Shown here one piece after another: positions 38,208 to 48,018 of a stretch of 49,649 bases of DNA (the first letter of the stretch is position 1; every line of letters starts with the position of its first letter). Both the position numbers and the translations under genes were made by a program. The notes beneath the pieces are model-generated. The model made no database searches. It worked only from the letters and a program-made list of their open reading frames with translations, and was not told the origin of the DNA. This DNA is from Deltaproteobacteria bacterium (GTDB lineage Bacteria; Myxococcota_A; UBA9042; DTJE01; S145-11). The stretch lies in contig WGCQ01000071.1 in assembly GCA_015493765.1 (NCBI GenBank), positions 1 to 49,649 of the forward strand, read 5' to 3'.

Positions 38208-41033
38208 ATGAAACGCCTTGGTTTGTATGCTTTGTCCTTGATTTTTGTCGTGTTTTTTGCCTGCGGCGGGGAGTTGCCCGTGTCAGGGGACCTGGTGGTG
38301 GATACGGTGCTGGATCACAGCAAGGTCATTGCCGGGGGGACGACGCACGTGAAATGCGTGGTTCATGATGTTTACGGGAACCAGGCAAACGCGCCCACGG
38401 ACGTGGTGTTCCAGACGCCAAAGGGTGTGGATGCCCCTGACGTGGACAAGGGCGCCTTTGTGTTGACCAAAAGCGGGATCTACCACGTGGCATGCAGGCT
38501 GAAGGACACGAAGACCACGGACGACAGCCCTGCGGAGTTGACAGTGCTGGCAGGGCCACCGGTAAAGACCGTGACAATCGTGGACCCGGACCATGTGAAG
38601 GCCGGGGAAGCGGCAACGGCAAGGTGCACGGCGCTGGACAAGTACAATAACCCGGTGATGGATGCAAAGGTGGTACTGGACCCTGTGAAAAACCTGGACA
38701 TAGAGGGGATGCAGGTGAAATCCAAGGTCCCGGGCAAGTACGAAATCGGCTGCTCCGTGCAGGGGACAAAGATAGAGGACAAAACCACCGACACATTAAC
38801 GGTGAGCGCCGGCAAGCCCGTACGCGTGAAACTTACGGCCAAACCAATGAAAAAGGTATATAACGTACATAACAAGGTGACATTGACATACACGGTCTAT
38901 GACGCGTTCAACAACGTGGTGCCGGGGATACACGGCGAAATCACGGCGCCGGCCAAGGACATAAAAGCCCTGGGAAAGGACCAGTACCAGTTCATGGCGG
39001 AGGGTACGTTCAAATTCACGGTCACACTGGAGGACCCGTACTCGGAGGTCAGTGACTCCCTGACCTTGATTTGCGATATGGGACCCCCTGTCATCACGAT
39101 TACGAACCCGGACCGTGGCATGACGTTCATGGGAAAGGCGTCGTTGGACGTGCAGGGGACGGTGACGGATGCAGGAGCGGGCGTGAAGTGGGTCAGGGTC
39201 AACGGCAATGACGTGAGCCTGGACGAAAAAGGCGCTTTCGATTACGTGATCCAATCCGTGCATGGCCTGAATCCGATCCTGGTACAGGCCATGGACAAAG
39301 TGGGTAACAAGGCCAAGGTGACCCGCGGGTACTATTATTCAACGGATTACATACCATACGCGAACAACACCAAGATCGATGACGTGGTGCTCAGCGACGG
39401 GGGAATGCTGTACATGGGGCAAAAGGCCCTGGATGACGGCAACCACGACCCGTCGCACATCAACGACCTGGCCACGATCGTGGAGGTCTTGCTGGCAAAT
39501 ATCGACTACGGCCAGTTGCTGGGGCAGTTGCCGCCCATGCGGTACACGATACCCAATGTGATCAACTTCACGGTTCCGGGATTGAACCTGGCCGGGGTAA
39601 AGGTGGGCGTGACTGGTGACCTCACGCTGGAGGCAAAGGTCACGAACATCGTGTTCGGCCAGCCCCACGTAAGCCTGCAACTGGAGGACGGCGGCATCAA
39701 CAGTGAGATCACCTTGCAGCCGGTCAGCGTCTCCCTGGAGATTACCGCAACGATTACAAACGGTTATGCCGGTCTGCAGGTGGGCGGCAAACAGGTCTGG
39801 GGCGTCGGTCTGGAGCCCAGCGGCACCACACAGGGGTCTGCCACGATTGGAAAACTGCTGGTGGACACCGATGTCATGATTTCAAAGCAGCCATCCGATC
39901 CCAAGACCAAATTCGAGATGAAGAACTTCCACGTGGAGACCCAGGACATCGACATCCAACCGATCACGTCGTTTGTGATCGACCTGGGCACGCTGAAAAT
40001 ACCGCCTCCGGTGGACAAACTGGTCGGCACCAACACGTTGCAACTGGGCCAGGTTGACCTGACAAAATACGTGGGTGGACTGAGCAAACTGATTGCTGAC
40101 AAGGTGATCAATCCCCTGTTGAACAGCCAACTTACCAAGGCCCTATCGAAATTCATGGAGCCGCTGGTGGCAAAGGTGATGACCCTGGCATTCGGAAAAC
40201 TGATCAACATGCTGGTGCTGGACAAGACCTTTGACCTGCCACTGGGGCCGTTGGGTAAGCTGCCGCTGCATATCAAAACCAGCCTGTCAACCGTGGAATT
40301 TACGAAGATTGCCGCGACTATTGGCCTGAATATCGGGACGCTCACCAAGAAGAATGTCAAGCGTGACCCGTTGGGTTCGATTTTGCGTGACGGGTGCCTG
40401 AGTCGCGAAGGTGAGGCACCGTTCAAGTTCCACAAGGACCCGTCGATCCAGTTGGGTGGACGCTATGACTTCATCAACGAGGTGATATTTACGGCCTGGT
40501 GGAGCGGTATGCTGAACCAGACGTTCGACCTGGGCAAACTGGGCGGTGGTGGCAACAGCGGCAAGGGCATGAGCCTGGACGGCACGGTGATTACGCCCAA
40601 TTTCCTGCTGCCGCCTATCCTGGACGATTGCAATCCCGACGGGGCTCAGGAAATCCAGGTCGGCGACCTGTATCTGGACCTGAAACTGGACATCAACGGG
40701 TTCAAGCCCCACGTGGGCATGTGGGTGCAGGCCAAGGCGGATGCAGAGATCGCGGCGCATGGCAACGAGATCGGCATCAAGATCAACAAGATTACGTATA
40801 TTGAAACCGAGATCTTTGACCTGGGCGGCCTGGGGCCGTTCAAGGGCATCCTGGATTCACTGGTCCCCATGCTGAAGAGCCAGATCCAGGGCAAAGAATT
40901 CACGTTCCCGATTCCGCCGATAGACCTGGGCAGCATGATTCCAGGCCTGCCGCCAGGCAGCAAATTGCAACTGGGCAACATGACATCCTATCACGAACAC
41001 GGATTTGGCACCGTGGGCGGCGATTTACAGTAA
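38208..41033 (+). CDS. Large lipoprotein: N-terminal Ig-like domains plus a possible TULIP-like C-terminal region
   Basis: MKRLGLYALSLIFVVFFACGGELP lipobox, SD TGGAGG upstream; repeated xAGxxxxxxCTxxDxYxNP domains; C-terminal amphipathic repeats (fold is inference). Confidence 0.72.
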   Translation: MKRLGLYALSLIFVVFFACGGELPVSGDLVVDTVLDHSKVIAGGTTHVKCVVHDVYGNQANAPTDVVFQTPKGVDAPDVDKGAFVLTKSGIYHVACRLKDTKTTDDSPAELTVLAGPPVKTVTIVDPDHVKAGEAATARCTALDKYNNPVMDAKVVLDPVKNLDIEGMQVKSKVPGKYEIGCSVQGTKIEDKTTDTLTVSAGKPVRVKLTAKPMKKVYNVHNKVTLTYTVYDAFNNVVPGIHGEITAPAKDIKALGKDQYQFMAEGTFKFTVTLEDPYSEVSDSLTLICDMGPPVITITNPDRGMTFMGKASLDVQGTVTDAGAGVKWVRVNGNDVSLDEKGAFDYVIQSVHGLNPILVQAMDKVGNKAKVTRGYYYSTDYIPYANNTKIDDVVLSDGGMLYMGQKALDDGNHDPSHINDLATIVEVLLANIDYGQLLGQLPPMRYTIPNVINFTVPGLNLAGVKVGVTGDLTLEAKVTNIVFGQPHVSLQLEDGGINSEITLQPVSVSLEITATITNGYAGLQVGGKQVWGVGLEPSGTTQGSATIGKLLVDTDVMISKQPSDPKTKFEMKNFHVETQDIDIQPITSFVIDLGTLKIPPPVDKLVGTNTLQLGQVDLTKYVGGLSKLIADKVINPLLNSQLTKALSKFMEPLVAKVMTLAFGKLINMLVLDKTFDLPLGPLGKLPLHIKTSLSTVEFTKIAATIGLNIGTLTKKNVKRDPLGSILRDGCLSREGEAPFKFHKDPSIQLGGRYDFINEVIFTAWWSGMLNQTFDLGKLGGGGNSGKGMSLDGTVITPNFLLPPILDDCNPDGAQEIQVGDLYLDLKLDINGFKPHVGMWVQAKADAEIAAHGNEIGIKINKITYIETEIFDLGGLGPFKGILDSLVPMLKSQIQGKEFTFPIPPIDLGSMIPGLPPGSKLQLGNMTSYHEHGFGTVGGDLQ

Positions 41034-41045
41034 GGCCGCGTCCAT

Positions 41046-41702
41046 TTATCCCCATACACCAAGCGCCGGGTAATTTGCCCTGATACTGACGTATCCCTGC
41101 GTACCCACCACCACGTGGTCCAGCAGGGATAATCCCAGGATTTCGGCCCCCCATAAAAGGCGTTTGGTCAAGGTCGTGTCCTGGATACTCGGTTTCGGGT
41201 CACCGGACGGGTGATTGTGGACCAGGAAAAAACGGGAGGCCCCCTCTTTCATCGCCAGCGTGAACAGTGCCTTGGGCTCGATGCGGCAGGAATCCACACC
41301 ACCCACGGCCAGCCTGTAGCGTCCAAGTAAACGGTTTTTAGTGTTCACCGTGAGCAGGATGCATTCCTCCATGGGCTTGTGCGCAAGGTCCTTGACCGCG
41401 GCGAACACATCGTTTGGCGTGTTCAACACGGGACCATCTGGGGTGGTGATGCTGGCGCGCCTGCCCAGTTCCACGGCCGCCAGGACCCTGCACGCCTTTG
41501 CCGTACCCATACCAGGCAGCCTGGCCAGTTCGCCCGGCCTCCGCTGGACCAGGTTCTTCAGGCCTCCGCAAGACTGGAGTACCATGTCGGACAACATGGC
41601 ACCAGACATCTTTCCGTTGCCCGGTGTCAGCAGGATCTGTAACAATTCGTGGTCGCTGAGTGCATCCGCACCCAGGTATAACAATCTTTCCCGAGGCTTC
41701 AT
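41046..41702 (-). CDS. radC: RadC-like JAB-domain protein
   Basis: MKPRERLLYLGADALSDHELLQILLTPG; FFLVHNHPSGDPKPSIQDTTLTKRL..LGLSLLDHVVVG. Confidence 0.93.
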   Translation of the reverse strand: MKPRERLLYLGADALSDHELLQILLTPGNGKMSGAMLSDMVLQSCGGLKNLVQRRPGELARLPGMGTAKACRVLAAVELGRRASITTPDGPVLNTPNDVFAAVKDLAHKPMEECILLTVNTKNRLLGRYRLAVGGVDSCRIEPKALFTLAMKEGASRFFLVHNHPSGDPKPSIQDTTLTKRLLWGAEILGLSLLDHVVVGTQGYVSIRANYPALGVWG

Positions 41703-41813
41703 GCGGGATGTAAAAGGCAAACAACGTGCCAAAATCGGAATGCTTTTGTGTTTTGAATAAGTTATTGATTTTGTGTCTATTTTTGACCCTGGCTTCCAAG
41801 GATACCAAATAAA

Positions 41814-41868
41814 AACAGTCCGGTTTTTCGGACACCTGGTCCGGAGGAGTCCGGATTTCCGGACTGTT
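41814..41868. repeat. 55-bp GTCCGG palindromic element, copy 2 (flipped relative to copy 1)
   Basis: AACAGTCCGGTTTTTCGGACACCTGGTCCGGAGGAGTCCGGATTTCCGGACTGTT; its reverse complement aligns best with copy 1. Confidence 0.85.
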
Positions 41869-41976
41869 ATCATTTTATGCGTGATTATGCATGGATAAGC
41901 AACCTATTGATTTTGCAGCATTATAGGGGTTTCCATGAGCGCTGTTTCATTTGGTATGCAAATTGCCTTGAGAGCA

Positions 41977-42140
41977 GTTGTCCCGATTGGGACGCTTGAC
42001 AGGACAACCGCGGTGGTCAAACAGCGCGCGCGGGGTTTAAGACCCCAGACCTTTGGTGGTGGAACAGGTCTGTCCTCGGACCTGGATTTGGCTCGGCGTG
42101 CCGGCGGGGGAGGGCCCATGCGTTAGCCCGGCCTCTGCCC
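41977..42140 (+). repeat. 164-bp conserved structured core, copy 2 (candidate ncRNA; strand assumed)
   Basis: GTTGTCCCGATTGGGACGCTTGAC...GCGTTAGCCCGGCCTCTGCCC; see copy 1. Confidence 0.8.
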
Positions 42141-42203
42141 CCGACAGTTCCCCCGCAGTGGCAGGCGCCTGAATTGCATCCTTTACCCAGGCTAATTCCG
42201 GAA

Positions 42204-45200
42204 TTACTTCGGCAAGGGTGCGCTCTGCGCGGTTTTTGGAAAGAACGGGCAGTTTCCGTGCTCCATGCACGGCGAATCCAGAATAAAATTCCCTTTGGAA
42301 TCAACGGGGTCGCCGTGGGTGAACATCCAGTAGGCCACCACGTTGGTCATGTAGAAATTGACATCAAAACAATGGTCCCGGGTCTTTGCGTCCTTGCAGC
42401 GGTCCGGCTCTGGGATGTCGAATCCATGCCTGTCGCCTTCCGCGTGGTAGGGCATGCGGAACAACTCGAATCCGCCCTTCCATGGTATGGTTTCACGCAG
42501 GGGCGGATTCACACGGGTGACCTGGGTGTTGGGGTCGTGGCCGTTCGACAGGTTGTCCGGATCGGGCGGCATGCCGTAAAGCCTGTCGATCGGGTCCACC
42601 GCGTGCAGTTTGATCATCAAATCGTTCGGGTTCGTGATCCCCAGTTTCGGCCACGACTTGTGCGATGCCTTGAACAGCGCATCCGGGATACCCGCCAGCC
42701 TGGCGTCCTTGATGTTATCGAAAATGTCCAGGATACCCGTGGTCCTGGCCATTGCGATCTCGGTATTCACAGGCACGTTCATATCGCCTGCCGTTGAAAC
42801 CACCATGACCCTGGTGTCCATGATGTGGGTATTCCTGCGATGCGGGTCTATGCCCGGCTGCTTTACCTTGTAGTAATGTCCCATGTCATCGGGCAGTTTG
42901 TCCTCGTACGAAAAATCCAGGCTGTCCCGGAAGAAGTAGTTGCTGAACGCACCTGGGTCAGCGGCCTCTATAATGAACGCTGCCGTGGACATCATTTTGC
43001 GCAAATCGTGCGTCTGGCGCAGGTACCCCATGCCCTTTTGGACCGCCACCATTTGTGAACCCCTTGGAAACAGCGCACCCTGCCACAACACGTCGCGGTC
43101 GAAGTGGTCGATTACTTCTTTAACCTGGTCGCTTGTGCTCCTGTACACCGTAATTCGCAACGGGTCACCTATGGCCGCAGGGTCCTTTACCGTGACCGGC
43201 ACGTTGGAATTGTCGTCCAGCATGCCCAGGGGCGCCCGTTTTTCCGTGGCGGACAGGGCATCCGCAGGCACCGCGAACCGAAACGTCTCATCCGGCGGCA
43301 CGATCACGTATGCGGTCTTGCCGTTGTGCAGGTTTTTCAGCACCAGACGATCGCCGGGGCGGACCTTCGTGGATGTGTAAAACGGGACCACGGCCTTCTT
43401 AATAATATCGTGGAGCAGGAATTCGAACTGGACCTCGTTATCACCAACCGGATGGCCCATGATGATCGGTCCCAGCAAGGGCATCATCACGGCCTCGGGC
43501 ACACCGGCATTTTCGCTGCGGATCGCAATATCCGTCAGCCCTGCGCCGCCTGACACCGGTGCAACCGTTTTCACCGCAGGCTCCACCGCGGCCAGCAACG
43601 CCGCAATGAATCCACCCAGGGACTGCCCCCACGCACCGTAAACGTGTGTGGGACCGCCCAAATCAGGCACTCCGTCACCATCGAAGTCCCCGGCCGGATT
43701 GGCAAACCCGTCGTCGTCCGTGTCCGCTGCCCACGTGTTCCTGCCGTTGAAACTGCGCAGGACCCGGATGAATTGCATGTAATCCACCAGCGTCTGCCGG
43801 ACCACGTCCCGGGTGTGGAACAGGTCGGAGGTCCAAAAGTCACCGCCGATGTCCGGTACGCCGTCGTTGTTCAGGTCCCTGGCCCGTCCAGGGGACAGCG
43901 CCTCCCACGTGGGCCACAGGTGATAACTCCTCAGGATCTTTTTGACCATATCAACTTCCTGGTTCATGTCAGGCGGCAGTGCCAGGCCGTGTCCCATGGC
44001 CTCGATACCACAGGATGCAATGCCGAAACCTGCCATCCGGCCGGCAAATCCCAGTTGCTCAAACAACAGCCCCAAATAGCCGTGCGCGTACAAGACCACG
44101 GGAAACGGCTGCTTGCCCTCCGATTTTTTGGGGATCGTGCACATGTAACCGACCCACTGGCCGCCAACCACGGCCCTCCCGGTCAGGGGATTCATGTCAA
44201 AGGACTCGTCATCGTCCGCAGGGTAGTGTTTCGTGGCCACGCCATCCTTGTCCACCAGGAAGTAGGGCGAATAGAACTTGCCTATCACCACGTGATCGAT
44301 GTTGCGCAGGTCCTCCACGAGTTTTTTGGGGCCCCTCGGGTTGTCCGGGCTGCTGAACAGGGGCAAAAACGGCTCCAGGGCCGCCAACAGTTTGTCCATC
44401 TTGATATAGTACGGGTTTGCCCCGGCCTCGTCCGTGACCACTGCGGGATAAACCTTGGATACCGGGAATCGTTTTGACAACCAGGCCATGGTGCCAAAGC
44501 CGTACAAGCCCTTGCGGATTGCCTCCAGGTCCTGCGTCAGGCTCTGGGTGGTAAACGACCAGGCAAACGCGATATCATCCACGCTGAGCCCGACCTTTGG
44601 CAGTATTTCGCGCAGGGGCTTCAGCGCCTGCGTCTGGTCCAGGGCGTTTACGTACGGAAACGGCGACACCACTGGGTGGCCTTGCTTGTCCCTTACGCGT
44701 TTGGTGATCACCACGGCGTACTTGCTGTGCTGGTCCAGGGGCATCAGCGGCTTGATGATCAGGGTATTGGTTTCCCGCTCATAACAGGTCAACAAATGAG
44801 CCACCATGCATGTATCGTATGCCTTTCGAGCCTTTGCAATGGCGTCCGAATTATTGCCCAGCAGGGCCTGGCGCAGCGTATCGCGCTGGGTGTCGCATGC
44901 ATTCAGCGGGTAGATATTCGGTATGTCCAACTGGTGGTCGAAGTCCGTGTCCTCGCCCGGGTCCAGTATCCCGTTGTGGTTCACGTCCTCGTTGCGTTCC
45001 TCGAACAGCACGTTGTTGTCCCATGCGTGCACGTCCGCCTTGGCCATGTACGGGTATTTGCCGTCCGAAAAGAACAGGTCCTGTTTCCCTGTCTTTGTCA
45101 GGGTTACGGGGTAGTTGCCATGGCAGATGTCCAGGGGCACGAACGTGCCGTAGTATTTCGACTTCGGGTCCACGTTGATCACGAATACCGCGTCGTCCGC

Positions 45201-45569
45201 AAATCGCGTGTTGGAATGGCGCTTGAGCAGGTCGCCCAGGTCGATCAGGCGGTCGAAACTGACCGTGATCGGTGAAAACACGCCGAATCCGTCGATCTTG
45301 TCCACCTTGGCCCTGGTGTCCGATTCGATCAGCGTGGGAGCGATCTCGCTGATGTTCACGCGCAGCCCCGTGTTCGTGGAGTGGTCAACCACAGTGGCCG
45401 CATCGTTGGGCAGGGGGATCTCGGGCAGGGGCTTTGCGGCCAGGTCGAACACCACGTGCGGACCCGGCCCGGGTATGGTGGGTGCAAGCCCCTTTGCAGC
45501 CGGGCCGCAGGCCCAAAACGCCACTGTCAGCACCAATATCAAAAGTCTAAATATTTCAAGGTGTTTCAT
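42204..45569 (-). CDS. Large lipoprotein with alpha/beta-hydrolase domain (VolA/Pla-type extracellular lipase-like)
   Basis: LLILVLTVAFWACGPAAKG lipobox; YAHGYLGLLFEQLGFAGRMAGFG; nucleophile elbow YGAWGQSLGGFIAALLAAVEP. Confidence 0.75.
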   Translation of the reverse strand: MKHLEIFRLLILVLTVAFWACGPAAKGLAPTIPGPGPHVVFDLAAKPLPEIPLPNDAATVVDHSTNTGLRVNISEIAPTLIESDTRAKVDKIDGFGVFSPITVSFDRLIDLGDLLKRHSNTRFADDAVFVINVDPKSKYYGTFVPLDICHGNYPVTLTKTGKQDLFFSDGKYPYMAKADVHAWDNNVLFEERNEDVNHNGILDPGEDTDFDHQLDIPNIYPLNACDTQRDTLRQALLGNNSDAIAKARKAYDTCMVAHLLTCYERETNTLIIKPLMPLDQHSKYAVVITKRVRDKQGHPVVSPFPYVNALDQTQALKPLREILPKVGLSVDDIAFAWSFTTQSLTQDLEAIRKGLYGFGTMAWLSKRFPVSKVYPAVVTDEAGANPYYIKMDKLLAALEPFLPLFSSPDNPRGPKKLVEDLRNIDHVVIGKFYSPYFLVDKDGVATKHYPADDDESFDMNPLTGRAVVGGQWVGYMCTIPKKSEGKQPFPVVLYAHGYLGLLFEQLGFAGRMAGFGIASCGIEAMGHGLALPPDMNQEVDMVKKILRSYHLWPTWEALSPGRARDLNNDGVPDIGGDFWTSDLFHTRDVVRQTLVDYMQFIRVLRSFNGRNTWAADTDDDGFANPAGDFDGDGVPDLGGPTHVYGAWGQSLGGFIAALLAAVEPAVKTVAPVSGGAGLTDIAIRSENAGVPEAVMMPLLGPIIMGHPVGDNEVQFEFLLHDIIKKAVVPFYTSTKVRPGDRLVLKNLHNGKTAYVIVPPDETFRFAVPADALSATEKRAPLGMLDDNSNVPVTVKDPAAIGDPLRITVYRSTSDQVKEVIDHFDRDVLWQGALFPRGSQMVAVQKGMGYLRQTHDLRKMMSTAAFIIEAADPGAFSNYFFRDSLDFSYEDKLPDDMGHYYKVKQPGIDPHRRNTHIMDTRVMVVSTAGDMNVPVNTEIAMARTTGILDIFDNIKDARLAGIPDALFKASHKSWPKLGITNPNDLMIKLHAVDPIDRLYGMPPDPDNLSNGHDPNTQVTRVNPPLRETIPWKGGFELFRMPYHAEGDRHGFDIPEPDRCKDAKTRDHCFDVNFYMTNVVAYWMFTHGDPVDSKGNFILDSPCMEHGNCPFFPKTAQSAPLPK

Positions 45570-45579
45570 CGCCTCCCCC

Positions 45580-47124
45580 TCAGAATATCAGGTCGAACCT
45601 GGCCCTGGCCTTGTACACGTTACCCAAAGCCTTGCCCTGGCTGGTGTTAAACGCATTGCCCGGTATCAGCATGCCCAGGTCGCCGCCCAAAGCCACGTTG
45701 AGGTACTGGCTCAGCGGCAGTTTCCACGTGAGCCCGTAATCCAGTTCGGTCCCCAGGTACCTGCCCGTGCTGCCCCGGTATGACACCGGGAAGCCGCCGT
45801 TCGCCGCAGTGTTGTACGGGCTGTAAATCCGGGCCGGTGCCATGGCGATCAGTATCAACGCGGTCATGGACAGCCCCCTGGTCGCCTGCCATCGCACGGA
45901 CGGGGCCACGTAAAAGGCGTTGGTGATGCTGCCGTTCGTGGCTGCCATGTCGTAGCCCTTGGGCGGCGTCTGCACCAGGTTAGGGTCAGCCACCCGGTCC
46001 GCTGCCCTGGCGCTCATGCGTGCCACGACCTCCGGAAACAGTATCATGCCCACGTGGTAATCCGGGTCAAAGGAAAACGAGCGCACCGTGCCGTCCGACG
46101 GGTCATTGTCCCCGGATGCAAACCCCAGTTCCAGTTTCGTGGTCAGCCTGGCCTTTTTTATGTGCCACGTGGTGCGCTGGATGAAACCGAATGCCGTGAC
46201 ATTTACCTGGTTCGGGCTCTGCAAAAACACCACGTGATTGGTTGTGCCCGCCAGTGCGGTGCCCTCGAATGCGACCTGCAGGTCCGACCATCCCAGGTCG
46301 AAATACTTGCGTCCGTACAGGTCCACTGCGGTCACCGACAACTTGTCCCCGCCCGCGTAACGCTGGTGCCGGTACGCGGTGTAAACGCCCAAAAAATCCC
46401 TGGCCGTCTTGTAGAACAGGGCCGCTATCGCCTCGTACGCCCTGTCACCATCGCGGACATTGGCGTTTTCGTCGCGGTAAACGGAATCGAAACCCAGGGC
46501 CAGGTACAGGTTTTGCGCCCACTTTGCATCCGTGAATGGCGCGGCAGGTTTCGTTGCAAACATCACCCGGTCCACCAGGTCGCCGAACCGGCTGTCATAA
46601 AACCTGGACTCCCGGTCCCCGCCGCCGTTCGCCAGCATACCCAGTCCCCAGGTGGACGTCATCTGGCCTATGCGCCACATGCCTATGGGCGAAAGCCACT
46701 CGATATAACCCTGGCGGAAGGCCGCCTGCTTGTAGCCCCGGTTCGACGAGCGCGGCCACAACAGCACGTCGGCACCCACCATGGTGGTGTCGCCCGCGAT
46801 CTGGCCGGTCAATGCGTCGAATTCCGCCACGAATTTCAGCGATTTGATGGGGTGCAACACGGGCCGGATACGCAGGCGGTGGTCCAGGTACCAGTGCAGG
46901 CCGTCCCGGGTACCCAATTCGTCCAACCGAAAATTCGTCACGTGGTTGTAGTGTAGCCAGTAGGACCCGTGGATCGTAAACACGTTGTCCGGGGACTGCC
47001 CCTTGGGGGTCCAGTAGTCCAGGGCTTCCACGGGTTTGGCGGCTTTTGCCTGGTGCTTGGCGTCCCTGGCCATGGCGCCAGCAGACACGAGCAATACCAC
47101 AAGTCCCAGAGCAATGTGTTTCAT
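45580..47124 (-). CDS. Outer-membrane beta-barrel-like protein, TIGR04551-like
   Basis: MKHIALGLVVLLVSAGAMA signal; alternating beta strands; GQMTSTWGLGMLANGGGDRESRFYDSRFGDLVDRVMFATKP. Confidence 0.7.
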   Translation of the reverse strand: MKHIALGLVVLLVSAGAMARDAKHQAKAAKPVEALDYWTPKGQSPDNVFTIHGSYWLHYNHVTNFRLDELGTRDGLHWYLDHRLRIRPVLHPIKSLKFVAEFDALTGQIAGDTTMVGADVLLWPRSSNRGYKQAAFRQGYIEWLSPIGMWRIGQMTSTWGLGMLANGGGDRESRFYDSRFGDLVDRVMFATKPAAPFTDAKWAQNLYLALGFDSVYRDENANVRDGDRAYEAIAALFYKTARDFLGVYTAYRHQRYAGGDKLSVTAVDLYGRKYFDLGWSDLQVAFEGTALAGTTNHVVFLQSPNQVNVTAFGFIQRTTWHIKKARLTTKLELGFASGDNDPSDGTVRSFSFDPDYHVGMILFPEVVARMSARAADRVADPNLVQTPPKGYDMAATNGSITNAFYVAPSVRWQATRGLSMTALILIAMAPARIYSPYNTAANGGFPVSYRGSTGRYLGTELDYGLTWKLPLSQYLNVALGGDLGMLIPGNAFNTSQGKALGNVYKARARFDLIF

Positions 47125-47723
47125 TTCGCCTCCTTGGTGCCGATACAACGCCCGGCCAGGCAGTGGTCATCGGTGGTATCCGGGTCGTGGTCGTCGCATT
47201 TCAGGCCGTCGTCATTTGAGAATGCATACCTGGTGACCTCGGGCACGCAGGCCATGCACTGGTTGTCGGGTGAAACGGTTCCGGCCTTGACGCACTGGCT
47301 GTCGATCAGGCAGTACCCGTGTTTCACCGTGTACCTGCAATCACCGTTGCCCAGGCACTGGCCTATGACGCAGGGCTTGCTGCTGTTGCACGAGTACGCC
47401 GTGCCCTTGCATACGCCCTTTGTGCACCTGTCGCCGTAGGTACACGGGTCGTAGTCATCGCACTGTTTGCCCTCGAGGCAGCCCGACGACACGGTTTCCC
47501 GGGTATCCACGCCCGTGTCCGCCTGGTACACGTCCGGCATACTGTGCTGCCAGACCTCGGCACCCTCCACGCACATCAAGGTTTCCGGGTTGCAGTACCA
47601 CCCCAGCGGGCATTCCGAGTCGCTGCGGCAGTGCTGGTCAGGGGCAGGTCTTTTCGGGTTGACACAAGTGGCAAAAAACAGTGATATGACCGGCAGGGCC
47701 AATAAAAGGGGGTTGTGCCTCAT
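47121..47723 (-). CDS. Small Cys-rich lipoprotein
   Basis: MRHNPLLLALPVISLFFATCVNP; CDDYDPCTYGDRCTKGVCKGTAYSC, shared with the 14242 and 16704 proteins. Confidence 0.75.
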   Translation of the reverse strand: MRHNPLLLALPVISLFFATCVNPKRPAPDQHCRSDSECPLGWYCNPETLMCVEGAEVWQHSMPDVYQADTGVDTRETVSSGCLEGKQCDDYDPCTYGDRCTKGVCKGTAYSCNSSKPCVIGQCLGNGDCRYTVKHGYCLIDSQCVKAGTVSPDNQCMACVPEVTRYAFSNDDGLKCDDHDPDTTDDHCLAGRCIGTKEAK

Positions 47724-47791
47724 GGTTCCTCCCTGTTGTCTGGCAATTAGTCTAACACAATTGATGTGGTTTAACAACTAAACGAAGTTAC

Positions 47792-47966
47792 CCCAAATTA
47801 CCTGACTAAATTCGGGAGTCGTACGCCGCAAGCGGCTAACCTACTTTGTCGTTTGCACCCATGTATGCTCAGTGGCCCTACCACACCTGCGCTCAAATTG
47901 GCTTAACGCCTTGCACCTGGACCACTTTCAGCGTCCTTTGTACTCAAATTTGACAGGTAATTTGGG
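47792..47966 (+). repeat. MITE-like element copy M2 (175 bp, terminal inverted repeats)
   Basis: CCCAAATTACCTGACTAAATTCGGGAGTCGTACGCCGCAAGCGG...CTCAAATTTGACAGGTAATTTGGG. Confidence 0.8.
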
Positions 47967-48018
47967 ATCCCGGATCCAGGTTGAGTATCCGGAAAAAATG
48001 TATTAACCTGGGTTAGCA

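Noticed and set aside
41046-41702. RadC as part of a phage or integrative island
   Set aside because: No integrase, phage or plasmid genes nearby; RadC-like genes are common chromosomally
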